Source of the DNA: Spirosoma rhododendri
Lineage (GTDB): Bacteria > Bacteroidota > Bacteroidia > Cytophagales > Spirosomataceae
Direction of reading: 5' to 3'
Length of the DNA stretch: 64,000 bases
Assembly: GCF_012849055.1 (NCBI RefSeq)
Contig: NZ_CP051677.1
Location: forward strand, 4,169,001-4,233,000
The notes below the pieces were generated by a model. That model was not told the origin of the DNA and did no database searches. It saw only the letters and a program-made list of their open reading frames with translations. Positions 27,136 to 37,973 of the stretch are shown here, piece after piece. Made by a program: the position numbers and the translations under genes. Every line of letters begins with the position of its first letter. The stretch's first letter is position 1.

Positions 27136-29034
27136 ATGGATTACTTTAAAAACCTGCTCCAGCTTCTCCGCACCGAGCGCGACGAAGACCGGGCGCAGTA
27201 CCGGCGACTGACTGAATCGACCACGGTTGCCGAACGGCGGGCCAATGGCCTGACCTGGTACCCCATCGCTATTCGCGGCTCGGAACTGGGGCGGGGCGAC
27301 TACCTGACCGTCGAGGTCGAGCGGCCGACGCATCAGGACACAGCCCATCAGTTTCGGGTCGGGATGCCCGCCGTTCTGTTCAGCAACCACGCCCCCCAGA
27401 CCGACCGTGTGGAGGGTACCATTGCGTATCAGGGCGGCAACCGGCTCCGCATTACCCTGCTCACCGACGAGCTACCCGACTGGTCGCGGGACGGCAAGCT
27501 GGGTGTTGAGCTGCTGTTCGACGATCAGAGCTACGAGCAGATGGAGGGCGCCCTCAAACAGGCCGACCTGCTGGCCGACAAACACGAAAGCCGGATTATT
27601 GATATTCTCGCTGGTGAAAAAGCCCCGATGTTTCACCCGCAACCCAACGTACCGCACCTGCCCAAGCTCAACAGTAGTCAGCAGCGGGCGGTAGGTACGA
27701 TGCTGGCTGCGAACGAGTTAGTGATTGTGCATGGCCCGCCTGGAACGGGCAAAACCACGACGATTGTCCAGGCAGTTAAAGCGTTACGTCAACAGGATCA
27801 CCGGCAGTTGCTGGTTGTTGCACCGAGCAATACGGCCGTCGATTTGTTGAGTGAGAAGCTGCATGCGGAAGGTATTCGCGTGGTGCGGGTGGGCAACCCG
27901 GCTCGCGTCTCCGAACGACTCGCGGCCCTGACACTCGATCAGCAAATGGCCGACCACCGGCTGATGCGCGACATCAAAAAGAGCCGCAAGCAGGCCAACG
28001 AGTTCAAATCGATGGCCCACAAATACAAGCGGCAGTTTGGGCCGTCGGAGCGGGCGCAGCGCAAAGCCCTGTTCGACGAAGCGCACCGGATCATGAAAGA
28101 TGTGGCCCAGTCGGAGCAGTACATCATCGACGAAGTGCTGGGGCAGGCGCAGGTCATCACGGCCACGCTCGTCGGGTCGAACAACTACCTGATTCGCGAC
28201 CGGCGTTACCATACCGTCGTGATCGACGAAGCGGGGCAGGCCCTCGAACCCGCCTGCTGGATTCCAATTCTGAAAGCCGAAAAAGTCGTGCTGGCGGGCG
28301 ACCACTGTCAACTGCCACCAACGATTAAATCGGCCGAAGCCGCCCGGAAGGGACTGAGCGAAACGCTGCTGGAAAAGAATGTAAGTCGCCACCCCGAAGC
28401 CGTCAGCCTGCTGGAGGAGCAGTACCGAATGCACGAACGCATCATGGGCTATTCGTCGCAGGTGTTTTACGGGGGGCAGCTACGGGCGCACGAGTCGGTG
28501 GCCAGCCATACGCTGCGCCCCGACGATGAGCCGATGTTATTTATCGACACGGCGGGCTGCGGCTTTGAGGATCAACTGGAGGGTACCAGTTCGACCAACC
28601 CCGACGAAGCTGCCTTCCTGATTCGCCACCTCAGTCAGACCGTCGCTGACCTGGGTAACGTGTACCCCGTTGCCGATTTTCCGAGTATTGCGGTGATTTC
28701 GCCCTACAAACAGCAGCTGGCTCAGCTGAATCAGCACCTGCTGGCTACGCCGGAATTACAACCGTACCTGAGCAGTATCTCGGTCAATACCATCGACAGT
28801 TTTCAGGGGCAGGAGCGCGACATCGTCTATATTTCCCTGACGCGCAGCAACGCAGCGGGCGAAATCGGGTTTCTGTCCGACATTCGGCGGATGAACGTGG
28901 CGATGACACGGGCGCGAAAGAAGCTGGTCATGGTCGGCGACAGTGCCACGCTGTCGACTCACAGTTTTTACGCTGATCTGGTGGCTTACGCGCAGGAGCA
29001 CGACGCCTACCGAAGTGCGTGGGAATGGCTATAA
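27136..29034 (+). CDS. Superfamily 1 DNA/RNA helicase, UPF1/IGHMBP2-like
   Basis: A 632-residue ATP-dependent helicase. Walker A GPPGTGKTTT is near residues 199-208, Walker B VIDEAGQALEPACW near 360, motif III LAGDHCQLPPT, motif IV region LLEEQYRMHERIM, motif V SVNTIDSFQGQERDIVYISL and motif VI NVAMTRARKKLVMVGD. The N-terminal ~200 residues form a beta-rich region like the 1B/stalk part of IGHMBP2-type helicases. The family unwinds nucleic acids 5'-3'; the role of the bacterial stand-alone forms is little known. The ATG at 27136 (MDYFKNLLQLL) is preferred because the frame further upstream runs through the hairpin repeat. Confidence 0.9.
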   Translation: MDYFKNLLQLLRTERDEDRAQYRRLTESTTVAERRANGLTWYPIAIRGSELGRGDYLTVEVERPTHQDTAHQFRVGMPAVLFSNHAPQTDRVEGTIAYQGGNRLRITLLTDELPDWSRDGKLGVELLFDDQSYEQMEGALKQADLLADKHESRIIDILAGEKAPMFHPQPNVPHLPKLNSSQQRAVGTMLAANELVIVHGPPGTGKTTTIVQAVKALRQQDHRQLLVVAPSNTAVDLLSEKLHAEGIRVVRVGNPARVSERLAALTLDQQMADHRLMRDIKKSRKQANEFKSMAHKYKRQFGPSERAQRKALFDEAHRIMKDVAQSEQYIIDEVLGQAQVITATLVGSNNYLIRDRRYHTVVIDEAGQALEPACWIPILKAEKVVLAGDHCQLPPTIKSAEAARKGLSETLLEKNVSRHPEAVSLLEEQYRMHERIMGYSSQVFYGGQLRAHESVASHTLRPDDEPMLFIDTAGCGFEDQLEGTSSTNPDEAAFLIRHLSQTVADLGNVYPVADFPSIAVISPYKQQLAQLNQHLLATPELQPYLSSISVNTIDSFQGQERDIVYISLTRSNAAGEIGFLSDIRRMNVAMTRARKKLVMVGDSATLSTHSFYADLVAYAQEHDAYRSAWEWL

Positions 29035-29047
29035 CGTGTTTTGATGC

Positions 29048-29641
29048 ATGAGTTTTCAACTAATCGGCATCACGCCGGATACGCTCTCGGATGGTCAATG
29101 GGCCATCGTCCCCGACCTGTTCGCGGCTGGACTGTCGTACCTGTACGTTCGCCAACCGGACAGCGACGCCCTGCGACAACGACTGGACAGTAACGAATTA
29201 CAACCGCATCAGTCCCGGTTGCTTGTGCCGTTCGACATACCCAGCGGCTCGTTTCGCCGACACTGGAAAGAAGCTGCTCGGCTGTCGGCTTTACCTGATG
29301 AACGCGCGTTCTCGACCAGCATCCATTCCCTCAGCGACTGGCCTGCGCTGGCCGGGCGGGTCGAGCAGGTGTTTTACAGCCCCATTTTCGCCAGCATCAG
29401 CAAGCCGGGCTACGGACCTGCGCAATCGCTGGACGAGATTGCCCGGCAAATTGACATCATGCGGCAACACCACCCAAACCTGCCCCGCCTGATTGGCTTG
29501 GGTGGTGTGCAAATCGACATGATTCAACTCGTAAACGAAGCCGGTTTCGACGGAGCCGCCGTGCTCGGTACGCTCTGGCAAAGCCCTGACCCTGTCGTTG
29601 TTGTGCAGGAGTTGCTCCGTGGTGTCAGGTCGCGACCCTGA
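29048..29641 (+). CDS. Second thiamine phosphate synthase-like protein (ThiE/TenI family)
   Basis: A 197-residue TIM-barrel protein of the ThiE/TenI family. The C-terminal LIGLGGVQIDMIQLVNEAGF and AAVLGTLWQS match the phosphate-binding end, and VFYSPIFASISKPGYGP the central loop. The N-terminal part (LSYLYVRQPD) is divergent and the usual pyrophosphate-site motifs of true ThiE are weak. It may therefore be a TenI-like thiazole tautomerase rather than a synthase. It follows the helicase by 13 bp and converges on thiF, overlapping it by 17 bp. Confidence 0.75.
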   Translation: MSFQLIGITPDTLSDGQWAIVPDLFAAGLSYLYVRQPDSDALRQRLDSNELQPHQSRLLVPFDIPSGSFRRHWKEAARLSALPDERAFSTSIHSLSDWPALAGRVEQVFYSPIFASISKPGYGPAQSLDEIARQIDIMRQHHPNLPRLIGLGGVQIDMIQLVNEAGFDGAAVLGTLWQSPDPVVVVQELLRGVRSRP

Positions 29642-29648
29642 CACCACG
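29618..29648. repeat. 12-bp perfect palindrome over the convergent gene ends
   Basis: CGTGGTGTCAGG (29618-29629) pairs exactly with CCTGACACCACG (29637-29648) around a 7-nt centre. It covers the stop codons of both the ThiE-like gene and thiF. It could stop both transcripts, but neither side has a T tract. Confidence 0.65.
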
Positions 29649-30701
29649 AGGGTCTACACTATTAATGCCGCCGGTCAGATTCCAGACTTGCGTATAACCC
29701 CGTTCTTGCAGAAAGGCTACTGCCTGACTGCTCCGCCCGCCCGACTGACAATGGATGACGACTGGCCGATCTGTCGGAACTTGTTCGGGATGCGCCAGCA
29801 ACTCCGCCAGCGGTATCAACTGCCCACCCAGCGTTTGCCGGGCCGCTTCGTCTGGTTGTCGTACGTCGATCAGCAACACTGTGTCATCGCGTTTTTTCCA
29901 GTCCAGATAGTCGGCGTAGGCGATGGCCGGAACGGGATCGCAGACGGCTAGACCAGCCGGCAAATCCGTAATCTGTTTGTTGGCCGGGTCGGTGGCAAAA
30001 CGGACGGTCTGAAACTGCATCGTCAGGGCGTCGAACAGCAAGAGTCGACCGATGAGCGGATTACCCACACCCGTCAGTAGTTTGATGACTTCGTTCGCCA
30101 TCAGGCAACCTACGATGCCCGGCAGCACGCCCAGTACTCCGGCTTCCGCGCAGCTCGGCAGGTCGCTGGGGTCGGGGTAGAGACAGCGGTAGGTCGGTCC
30201 GTCGCCGACGTTGAACACGCTCACCTGCCCCTCGAAACGATAGATCGACCCGAACACGAGTGGCTTGTTCAGCAGTACACAGGCATCGTTGACCAGATAG
30301 CGCGTCGCGAAATTGTCCGACCCATCGACGATCAGATCGTAGTCGGCCAGCAGGGATAGTGCGTTGTCGCGGGTCAGAAACGTGAGGTGCGGCTTTACGG
30401 CAATCAGCGGGTTCTGGGCCTGCAACCGGGCCGCAGCAACCATCGCCTTCGACTGACCCACGTCGGCGGGGCCAAACAGAATCTGCCGATGCAGGTTGCT
30501 CTCAGCGACCGTATCGCCGTCGACTACGCCCAGTGTGCCGACACCCGCAGCCGCGAGATATTGCAGCGCAGGGCAACCCAATCCGCCCGCTCCGACGACC
30601 AGTACGCGGGCGTCGCGCAGCTTTTCCTGCCCGGCCGTGCCGATCTCGGGCAGCAGCAGGTGGCGGCTGTAGCGGCTTTGTTCAGCTTCTGTCAGTGGCA
30701 T
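29625..30701 (-). CDS. thiF: ThiF/MoeB-type adenylyltransferase with C-terminal rhodanese domain
   Basis: E1-like enzyme that adenylates the C-terminal Gly of ThiS (and perhaps MoaD) for sulfur transfer. In 358 residues it has the nucleotide-binding VLVVGAGGLGCPALQYL at about 33-49, VDGSDNFATRYLVND, and the loop SCAEAGVLGVLPGIVG. The C-terminal rhodanese domain, about 265-358, has the active-site CQSGGRSSQAV, so it could also carry the sulfur as a persulfide. It overlaps the thiH end by 10 bp and is the last gene of the thiamin operon. MoeB function in molybdopterin synthesis is a possible second job. Confidence 0.88.
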   Translation of the reverse strand: MPLTEAEQSRYSRHLLLPEIGTAGQEKLRDARVLVVGAGGLGCPALQYLAAAGVGTLGVVDGDTVAESNLHRQILFGPADVGQSKAMVAAARLQAQNPLIAVKPHLTFLTRDNALSLLADYDLIVDGSDNFATRYLVNDACVLLNKPLVFGSIYRFEGQVSVFNVGDGPTYRCLYPDPSDLPSCAEAGVLGVLPGIVGCLMANEVIKLLTGVGNPLIGRLLLFDALTMQFQTVRFATDPANKQITDLPAGLAVCDPVPAIAYADYLDWKKRDDTVLLIDVRQPDEAARQTLGGQLIPLAELLAHPEQVPTDRPVVIHCQSGGRSSQAVAFLQERGYTQVWNLTGGINSVDPRGVRVAT

Positions 30702-31843
30702 ACGGTCATCAGCGTTGGGTCCCAGTCTTTCCAGACCGGCTCGTAACCGGCCCGGCGAATCATGTCGGCAACCTCAGCGGGGCTGCGTTCGTCCGAAATT
30801 TCGAACTGCTCCAGCGACTGCGGCTCCACGACATAGCCGCCGGGGTTGGTCTTCGATCCCGCGCTCAGGCTGGTAATGCCCAGCTGAATCACGTGATCAC
30901 GGAAGCGGGGACTCTCGCGGGTCGATAGCGATAGTTCGACGTCGGGTTTAAACAGCCGGTACGCGCAGATCAGTTGCACGAGGTCGCGGTCGGTCATGCA
31001 GGCTCCAAAATCGCGCGACTGCACCCCCGACGCACCCAGCACATCGATGGGGCGCAGTCGTGGGAACGACAGGCTGTAGCGCGTTTTCCAGTAGGTCCGT
31101 TCGAGGTAATCGAGGTGCAGGGCGGTGAAAAAACTGTCTGTCCGCCAGTCCGATAAGCCCAGCAACGCGCCTAACCCGATCTTGTAAATGCCCGCCTGCC
31201 CCAGCCGGTCGGGCGTTTCGATGCGGTAGCGATAGCTGGCTTTTTTGCCTTTCGGGTGGTGCAACTGGTAACTGTCGCGGTTGTAGGTTTCCTGATAGAC
31301 CAGTACCGTATGTAACCCTTCGGCGATTAGTTCGGCGTAGGCTGGCTGGTCGAGCGGCTGTACTTCCATTGAGATATGGGCAAAGCGGTCACGCAGCAGC
31401 CGGATGGCGTTTTTGATGTAGGGTACTCCCACGGTCTGGTTTGCTTCCCCGGTAACGAGCAGTACATGGTCGTAGCCCATTGCCTTAAGCGCGTCGGCTT
31501 CGCGAAGGATCTCGGCGTCGGTCAGCGTGCGTCGCCGGATTTTGTTGTCCAGACTAAAAGCGCAGTAGGTGCAGATGTTCTGGCACTCGTTCGACAGATA
31601 CAGTGGCGCGTACAACTGCATGGTCTTGCCAAACCGCTGCTGCGTCAGCTGCTGACTCTGCCGGGCCATCGCTTCCAGATACGGCCGGGCGGCCGGCGAA
31701 ATCAGGGCGGCAAAATCGGTCAGCGTCCGGGTTGGGCGGGTCAGTGCCCGCTCGACGTCGGTTGCCGTGGCTGTGTCGATCAGTCGGCTGACATCGGCCC
31801 AATCATATTGATTTAGTAAATCGGTGAACATATCGATGCTCAT
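30692..31843 (-). CDS. thiH: 2-iminoacetate synthase
   Basis: Radical-SAM enzyme that cleaves tyrosine to dehydroglycine (2-iminoacetate) and p-cresol for thiazole synthesis by ThiG. The 383-residue protein has the cluster motif CQNICTYC (Cys87, Cys91, Cys94), then GYDHVLLVTGEANQTVGVPY and the C-terminal SAGSKTNPGGY. No glycine oxidase (thiO) is present in the operon, so ThiH is the only visible source of the imine here; this route suits low-oxygen or oxygen-tolerant ThiH use. It is separated from thiG by a hairpin and overlaps thiF. Confidence 0.93.
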   Translation of the reverse strand: MSIDMFTDLLNQYDWADVSRLIDTATATDVERALTRPTRTLTDFAALISPAARPYLEAMARQSQQLTQQRFGKTMQLYAPLYLSNECQNICTYCAFSLDNKIRRRTLTDAEILREADALKAMGYDHVLLVTGEANQTVGVPYIKNAIRLLRDRFAHISMEVQPLDQPAYAELIAEGLHTVLVYQETYNRDSYQLHHPKGKKASYRYRIETPDRLGQAGIYKIGLGALLGLSDWRTDSFFTALHLDYLERTYWKTRYSLSFPRLRPIDVLGASGVQSRDFGACMTDRDLVQLICAYRLFKPDVELSLSTRESPRFRDHVIQLGITSLSAGSKTNPGGYVVEPQSLEQFEISDERSPAEVADMIRRAGYEPVWKDWDPTLMTVCH

Positions 31844-31862
31844 TCAGGGGAAGTGATCCGAT

Positions 31863-31941
31863 CCCAGGTCTGTGTCTTCACAGACTCACGCGCGTCAGCC
31901 AATCCTGCCGGATGCGAAGTCTGTGAAGACACAGACCTGGG
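31863..31941. repeat. 24-bp perfect inverted repeat between thiG and thiH
   Basis: Arms 31863-31886 and 31918-31941 are exact reverse complements (outer end CCCAGGTCTGTGTCTTCACA) with a 31-nt loop. It lies inside the thi operon and has no T tract, so it may attenuate or protect RNA rather than end it. The sequence is unlike the other hairpin families in the window. Confidence 0.85.
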
Positions 31942-31971
31942 TGGGGTAATTAGTCCAATACGTGCACCCAA

Positions 31972-32748
31972 TCAATCGTCCAGGAAAGCGGTGAGGGGGC
32001 TGCTGGCAACGGCGGTCGATGCCGTAACGCCCAGCTTAGCTTCGTAGGCCAGCCGTCCTGCTTCGACCGCCAGCTTAAAGGCCGTTGCCATCTGCACCGG
32101 GTTGTCGGCGACCGCAATGGCGGTATTAACCAGCACGGCATCGGCCCCTAGTTCCAGCGCGGCAGCCGCGTGGGACGGTGCACCGATTCCCGCATCGACA
32201 ACGACCGGTACCTTGCTTTGCCCGATGATAATTTCCAGAAAATCAATCGTCCGCAACCCCTTATTCGACCCGATGGGCGACCCCAGCGGCATCACCGCTG
32301 CCACGCCAACTTCTTCCAGTCGCTTGCACAGAACAGGGTCAGCGTGAATGTAGGGCAGCACCACGAAGCCCAGCCGGACCAGTTCGTCGGCGGCTTTGAG
32401 CGTTTCGATAGGGTCGGGGAGGAGGTAGCGCGGATCAGGGTGGATTTCCAGCTTGAGCCAGTTCGTTTTGAGGGCTTCGCGGGCCAGTTGGGCGGCAAAC
32501 ACCGCTTCGCGCGCCGTCCGAACGCCCGACGTATTGGGCAACAAATGGATATGCGGGGCAGTCAGGTGGCGCAGCGTATCGTCGGCCGTGTCATTGGCGT
32601 TGATGCGTTTGAGGGCCACCGTCACCAGTTCCGAACCCGACGCCAGCAGGGCCGCTTCCATCTGTCCGGTCGAACTGAACTTGCCGGTGCCGGTAAACAG
32701 CCGCGACGAAAACGTCCGGTCGGCAATGCGTAGTGGTTCTGTAGTCAT
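31972..32748 (-). CDS. thiG: Thiazole synthase
   Basis: Forms the thiazole phosphate of thiamin from deoxyxylulose 5-phosphate, 2-iminoacetate and ThiS thiocarboxylate. Length is 258 residues. It shows [20 protein letters not shown] at the N-terminus, the Schiff-base region [36 protein letters not shown], and the phosphate-binding [20 protein letters not shown] with [11 protein letters not shown]. The ATG at 32748 ([13 protein letters not shown]) is preferred over one 14 codons upstream. It lies 42 bp downstream of thiE. Confidence 0.95.
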   Translation of the reverse strand: MTTEPLRIADRTFSSRLFTGTGKFSSTGQMEAALLASGSELVTVALKRINANDTADDTLRHLTAPHIHLLPNTSGVRTAREAVFAAQLAREALKTNWLKLEIHPDPRYLLPDPIETLKAADELVRLGFVVLPYIHADPVLCKRLEEVGVAAVMPLGSPIGSNKGLRTIDFLEIIIGQSKVPVVVDAGIGAPSHAAAALELGADAVLVNTAIAVADNPVQMATAFKLAVEAGRLAYEAKLGVTASTAVASSPLTAFLDD

Positions 32749-32790
32749 GGTTGTCAGGATTAAGGTTGCACATTGTTTTGTCTGAGACAA

Positions 32791-33411
32791 CTAGTTGTTG
32801 ATCAGCGCGTGCCGAAACGCCGGTACCTGTGTGGCCGGGTCGCGGGTAATGGCCGACGAAACAGCAATGCCATGCAAACCCGTCTGTATCAGGGCCGGAA
32901 CGTCGGCTACGTCAAGTCCGCCGATGGCGATGATGGGTAACGTAATCCCTTCCTGCTGACAGGTGGTCAGGATAGTCTCGTATCCCGCCAGACCCAGAAT
33001 CGGACTAAGCTTTTCTTTCGTCGCCGTAAACCGGTACGGGCCCAGCCCAACGTAGTCAGCGCCGGCCAGGTGGTGTGTATGAATATCCGCCAGCGTGTTG
33101 GCCGTGCCGCCGATAATCAGTTCAGGACCGAGCAGTCGCCGGGCGTCGGCGACGGGCATATCGGTTAATCCCACATGTACCCCGTCGGCCCCGACCTCAC
33201 CCGCCAGCGCGACGTTGTCGTTGATGAGCAGCCGCGCACCAAACGCCCGGCAGATGGCCAGCGTATCGAGCGCCAGTGCTTTCCACTCTGTATAGGGCTT
33301 GTTTTTGACGCGTAACTGTACCCAATCGATACCGGCCCGGCACGCGTGTTCGGCGTGTTCGGGTCGGTCGGTGATGTAGTGTAGGGTACTGATCGGTTTA
33401 TTGGTACTCAT
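32791..33411 (-). CDS. thiE: Thiamine phosphate synthase
   Basis: Couples HMP-pyrophosphate with thiazole phosphate to give thiamin phosphate. The 206-residue TIM barrel has LHYITDRPEHAEHA, GIDWVQLRVKNK (pyrophosphate/thiazole side), RLLINDNVALAGEVGADGVH followed by VGLTDMP, ADYVGLGPYRFTATKE, and the phosphate loop IIAIGGL. These cover the canonical ThiE motifs, unlike the second copy at 29048. Its start overlaps the thiD stop by four bases (ATGA). Confidence 0.95.
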   Translation of the reverse strand: MSTNKPISTLHYITDRPEHAEHACRAGIDWVQLRVKNKPYTEWKALALDTLAICRAFGARLLINDNVALAGEVGADGVHVGLTDMPVADARRLLGPELIIGGTANTLADIHTHHLAGADYVGLGPYRFTATKEKLSPILGLAGYETILTTCQQEGITLPIIAIGGLDVADVPALIQTGLHGIAVSSAITRDPATQVPAFRHALINN

Positions 33412-34192
33412 GCAATTGTCGAATGAAAGCCAAGCCGCGTGGGCGAACTGGCCAGGTATTGATTCATGTACCGGCGGGCCGTGCGGCAGGCATCCGGCAG
33501 CGGCAGCCCCCGGGCTAGTCCGGCCGCTACTGCCGCCGACAGCACACAGCCGCTGCCGTGCTTTTCCCCGTTGGCAATGAAAAAAGCGGGGAACGAGGTT
33601 GTTCCGTAGCCATCCACCAGCAGATAATCAGCGACCTGCCCGTCATGCGTCGGCAGGTGCCCCCCTTTCAGGTAAACCGGGCAGTAAGCACTGAGCTGTT
33701 CGGCGGCTGCCCACGGCTGGTCGGTGCCAGCCAGTTGAACAGCTTCCGGCGCGTTGGGCGTTAGTAGCGATAGTCTAGCCAGCAACGGCAGGACCGGACT
33801 TCGACCGTCGATCTGGTGAAAGCTAAACCCGGCGGACGCCTTTAGAATCGGGTCCCAGATGATCGAAACGCCCGGCGCGATGCCTTGCAGCCAGTCGAGC
33901 AGGTTTGCCAGTACGTCCAGCGATTCGATCAGCCCGATCTTGACCACGTCGATTGGGTACCGCTCGAACAACGGTTCGCACTGGGCGATAATCCGGTCCA
34001 GCGGTACCCAGTCGACGGCCCGAAAGTCGCTGTCGTGCTGCATGGTCAGGGCCGTGCAGACGCCCAGCCCATACACCCCGCAGGCTTCCAGCGTTTTAAC
34101 GTCGGCCAGCAGCCCCGCCCCCGCGCTGGGGTCCAGCCCGGCGATGGAGAGAGCGTAGGGCCGCTCGGTTTGAATCGGTGGCATTTCGGGCA

Positions 34193-34193
<1 letters not shown>
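33408..34193 (-). CDS. thiD: Hydroxymethylpyrimidine/phosphomethylpyrimidine kinase
   Basis: Phosphorylates HMP and HMP-phosphate to the pyrophosphate used by ThiE. The 261-residue ribokinase-fold protein starts MPEMPPIQTERPYALSIAGL, with SIAGLDPSAGAGLLADVKTL, the substrate-binding Gln of ALTMQHD, and the anion-hole region GEKHGSGCVLSAAVAAGLAR. The start at 34193 is chosen because it overlaps the thiC stop by one base (TGATG) and begins the conserved fold. A longer frame inside thiC is not credible. Confidence 0.95.
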
Positions 34194-36267
<2,074 letters not shown>

Positions 36268-36368
36268 GGTCTGGCTACCGGATACGGTTGGGCCAAACAG
36301 CAGAGGAGGATGCAGTACGATCAGACGGGTGCTGAAAAAGCACACATCGTCCCGGTCGGACAGGTCAC

Positions 36369-36446
36369 TTTTCCCTTCGCAGGCATTACCCTGTTCAGGT
36401 TCAAAGGGTATCATCTCAGCCGCCCGAAGGCAGGCACCCCTAAAGT
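36369..36446 (-). promoter_or_regulatory. TPP riboswitch (THI element) of the thi operon
   Basis: On the minus strand, GGGGTGCC (complement of 36434-36441) is followed by GGCTGAGATGATACCC, GAACCTGAACAGGGTAATGC and CTGCGAAGGGAA. This is the full order of conserved THI-box blocks. It lies about 100 nt before the thiS start, so it probably controls translation or early termination of the operon in response to thiamin pyrophosphate. Confidence 0.95.
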
Positions 36447-36467
36447 TTGGCTTGTACTAAGCTGCGG

Positions 36468-36475
36468 CAAATATA
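36468..36475 (-). promoter_or_regulatory. Bacteroidota -7 promoter element for the thi operon
   Basis: TATATTTG on the minus strand fits the TAnnTTTG consensus and lies about 22 bp before the riboswitch start, a suitable distance for transcription start. A matching -33 TTG is not clear. Confidence 0.55.
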
Positions 36476-36638
36476 GCCGCCGAGTTTAGAATCGCGCTAT
36501 TAAAAGTTAATTAGGACCCGGAAGAATAGCATAAAATTATCTCTATGTTAAATAGAGCTATAGCAGGTTATTAATTGATTTTTAATCTATAGTTTTGGTA
36601 AAAGGCATTCCTTCAGCCCGATACAAGACTCAACACAA

Positions 36639-37382
36639 ATGAAAACACTTACTTACTGCCTGCTGGTACTGGCTGCGCTTTCCTGTGGCCGCTCCGACTC
36701 GTCCGTGGTGTCGCCTGCGAATGATACTGTCGCGGACGAGTACCCGAACTGGTACGTACTAAAGGCGCCTGTCGACCGCGACATAGAAGGTGTCTGGGGC
36801 GACATCGACAGGACGCTGCTTATCTCCACTATGTCCACCATCTACCGCTCAACGGATCGGGGCAAACACTGGGAATCAGTGAAGCAGCAGTCAACCGGTA
36901 TGTTCAGCGTCGTACAGTACAACGATACACTGTACACGATGAGTGGTCTTCGCAACGGCAAGGCCTTGAACAATCCAGACAACTACAGTGTCGATGATGG
37001 GAAGACATGGCAGCCGTATCAGCGCTACAATCCCGGCCTTGAATACGACCCCAAACCGGGCGTTATCAATCGTTACCTGGAGATAAACCCGGTCGTCGCA
37101 TCGACCGGTACGGCCTACAAAATCAATCAGGTGTTTCTGGGTGGTCCAACGGCGACAACCGGTACGTTTGAAACGCCGGGCGTTACTACCAATACGGCTC
37201 AGCGCATTGACCTACCGAACCTGCATCAACTGAACAGCTTGTATCTCGACAAGCAGCAACGTTTATACATTGCCGGTACCGATGCCGTTTGCAGTCGGGC
37301 CGGAACCAACGAACCGTTCCGATTCTGCAACAGTAAGCAGGGGCGGGGTGTCGTTTACGTCTCCAAACGCCCGTTACCTTAA
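36639..37382 (+). CDS. Lipoprotein with Asp-box (BNR-like) repeats
   Basis: A 247-residue protein with a lipoprotein signal: MKTLTYCLLVLAALSCGRSD, with the lipobox Cys at residue 16. The mature part contains at least two Asp-box patterns (IYRSTDRGKHWE and YSVDDGKTWQ), as found in beta-propeller sialidase-like and photosystem-assembly-like folds. It is probably anchored in the outer membrane or periplasm. I do not recognise a specific function. TAGTTTTG at 36590-36597 could be its -7 element. Confidence 0.7.
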   Translation: MKTLTYCLLVLAALSCGRSDSSVVSPANDTVADEYPNWYVLKAPVDRDIEGVWGDIDRTLLISTMSTIYRSTDRGKHWESVKQQSTGMFSVVQYNDTLYTMSGLRNGKALNNPDNYSVDDGKTWQPYQRYNPGLEYDPKPGVINRYLEINPVVASTGTAYKINQVFLGGPTATTGTFETPGVTTNTAQRIDLPNLHQLNSLYLDKQQRLYIAGTDAVCSRAGTNEPFRFCNSKQGRGVVYVSKRPLP

Positions 37383-37396
37383 GTAGCAGCCCGGTG

Positions 37397-37909
37397 TCAG
37401 GGCATTACCTGATAGGTCAGCGTTGCACCCACGATAGACTTGGCCAGGTGGTGGGCAAAGGCATCAAGTCGGGCAAATCCGGCTCTGTTCGGACCATCCG
37501 GCTTCCCTTTGTATGTTAGCCGTTCGTTCACCACCGGCGGATTCGCCGTCTTGTCGTTGCCTTCCGTGAGCAGCTGCACCGTCCCTTTTTCCAGCACAGC
37601 TACAATCCGGGCGGTCCAGTCGCCCGAGTCGATGCCCCGGCTGTCGGTAACGATCTTTGCTTTCTCCGTACGGAAGTTTCCTGAGTAGCCGTCGGCCTGC
37701 AACAGCGTCACGACCCGCTCGAAGAGGAGCGAATCCGACAAACTGGTTTTGATATCGATGCGGGTGGCCCCGTCGGGTACCGGCTGAGCCTTAGCTACCT
37801 GCGCCAGACCAGTGGACCCGCCCAGCAGCCAGAAACCGATCAGCATGGTAACGACGGACGCCGTTGAGCGATAAAAACTAGGGTTGAGTGAACGGGCACG
37901 TAGGCTCAT
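37397..37909 (-). CDS. Hypothetical secreted protein
   Basis: A 170-residue protein of unknown function. After a basic N-terminus, residues 18-36 (SVVTMLIGFWLLGGSTGLAQ) form a signal peptide. The mature part has alternating beta/helix character (TRIDIKTSLSDSLLFERVVT, YSGNFRTEKAKIVTDSRGI) and no known motif that I can name. It converges on the lipoprotein gene with a 14-bp gap. Confidence 0.6.
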   Translation of the reverse strand: MSLRARSLNPSFYRSTASVVTMLIGFWLLGGSTGLAQVAKAQPVPDGATRIDIKTSLSDSLLFERVVTLLQADGYSGNFRTEKAKIVTDSRGIDSGDWTARIVAVLEKGTVQLLTEGNDKTANPPVVNERLTYKGKPDGPNRAGFARLDAFAHHLAKSIVGATLTYQVMP

Positions 37910-37973
37910 TGTTTGCTTTCGCTATGATGTAGATTGACTATGGTGGTGAATATGGATTAGTTGGCTGAGTACA

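Noticed and set aside
36268..36414. Upstream extension of thiS
   Set aside because: It would translate the TPP riboswitch; the ATG at 36267 gives a normal ThiS.
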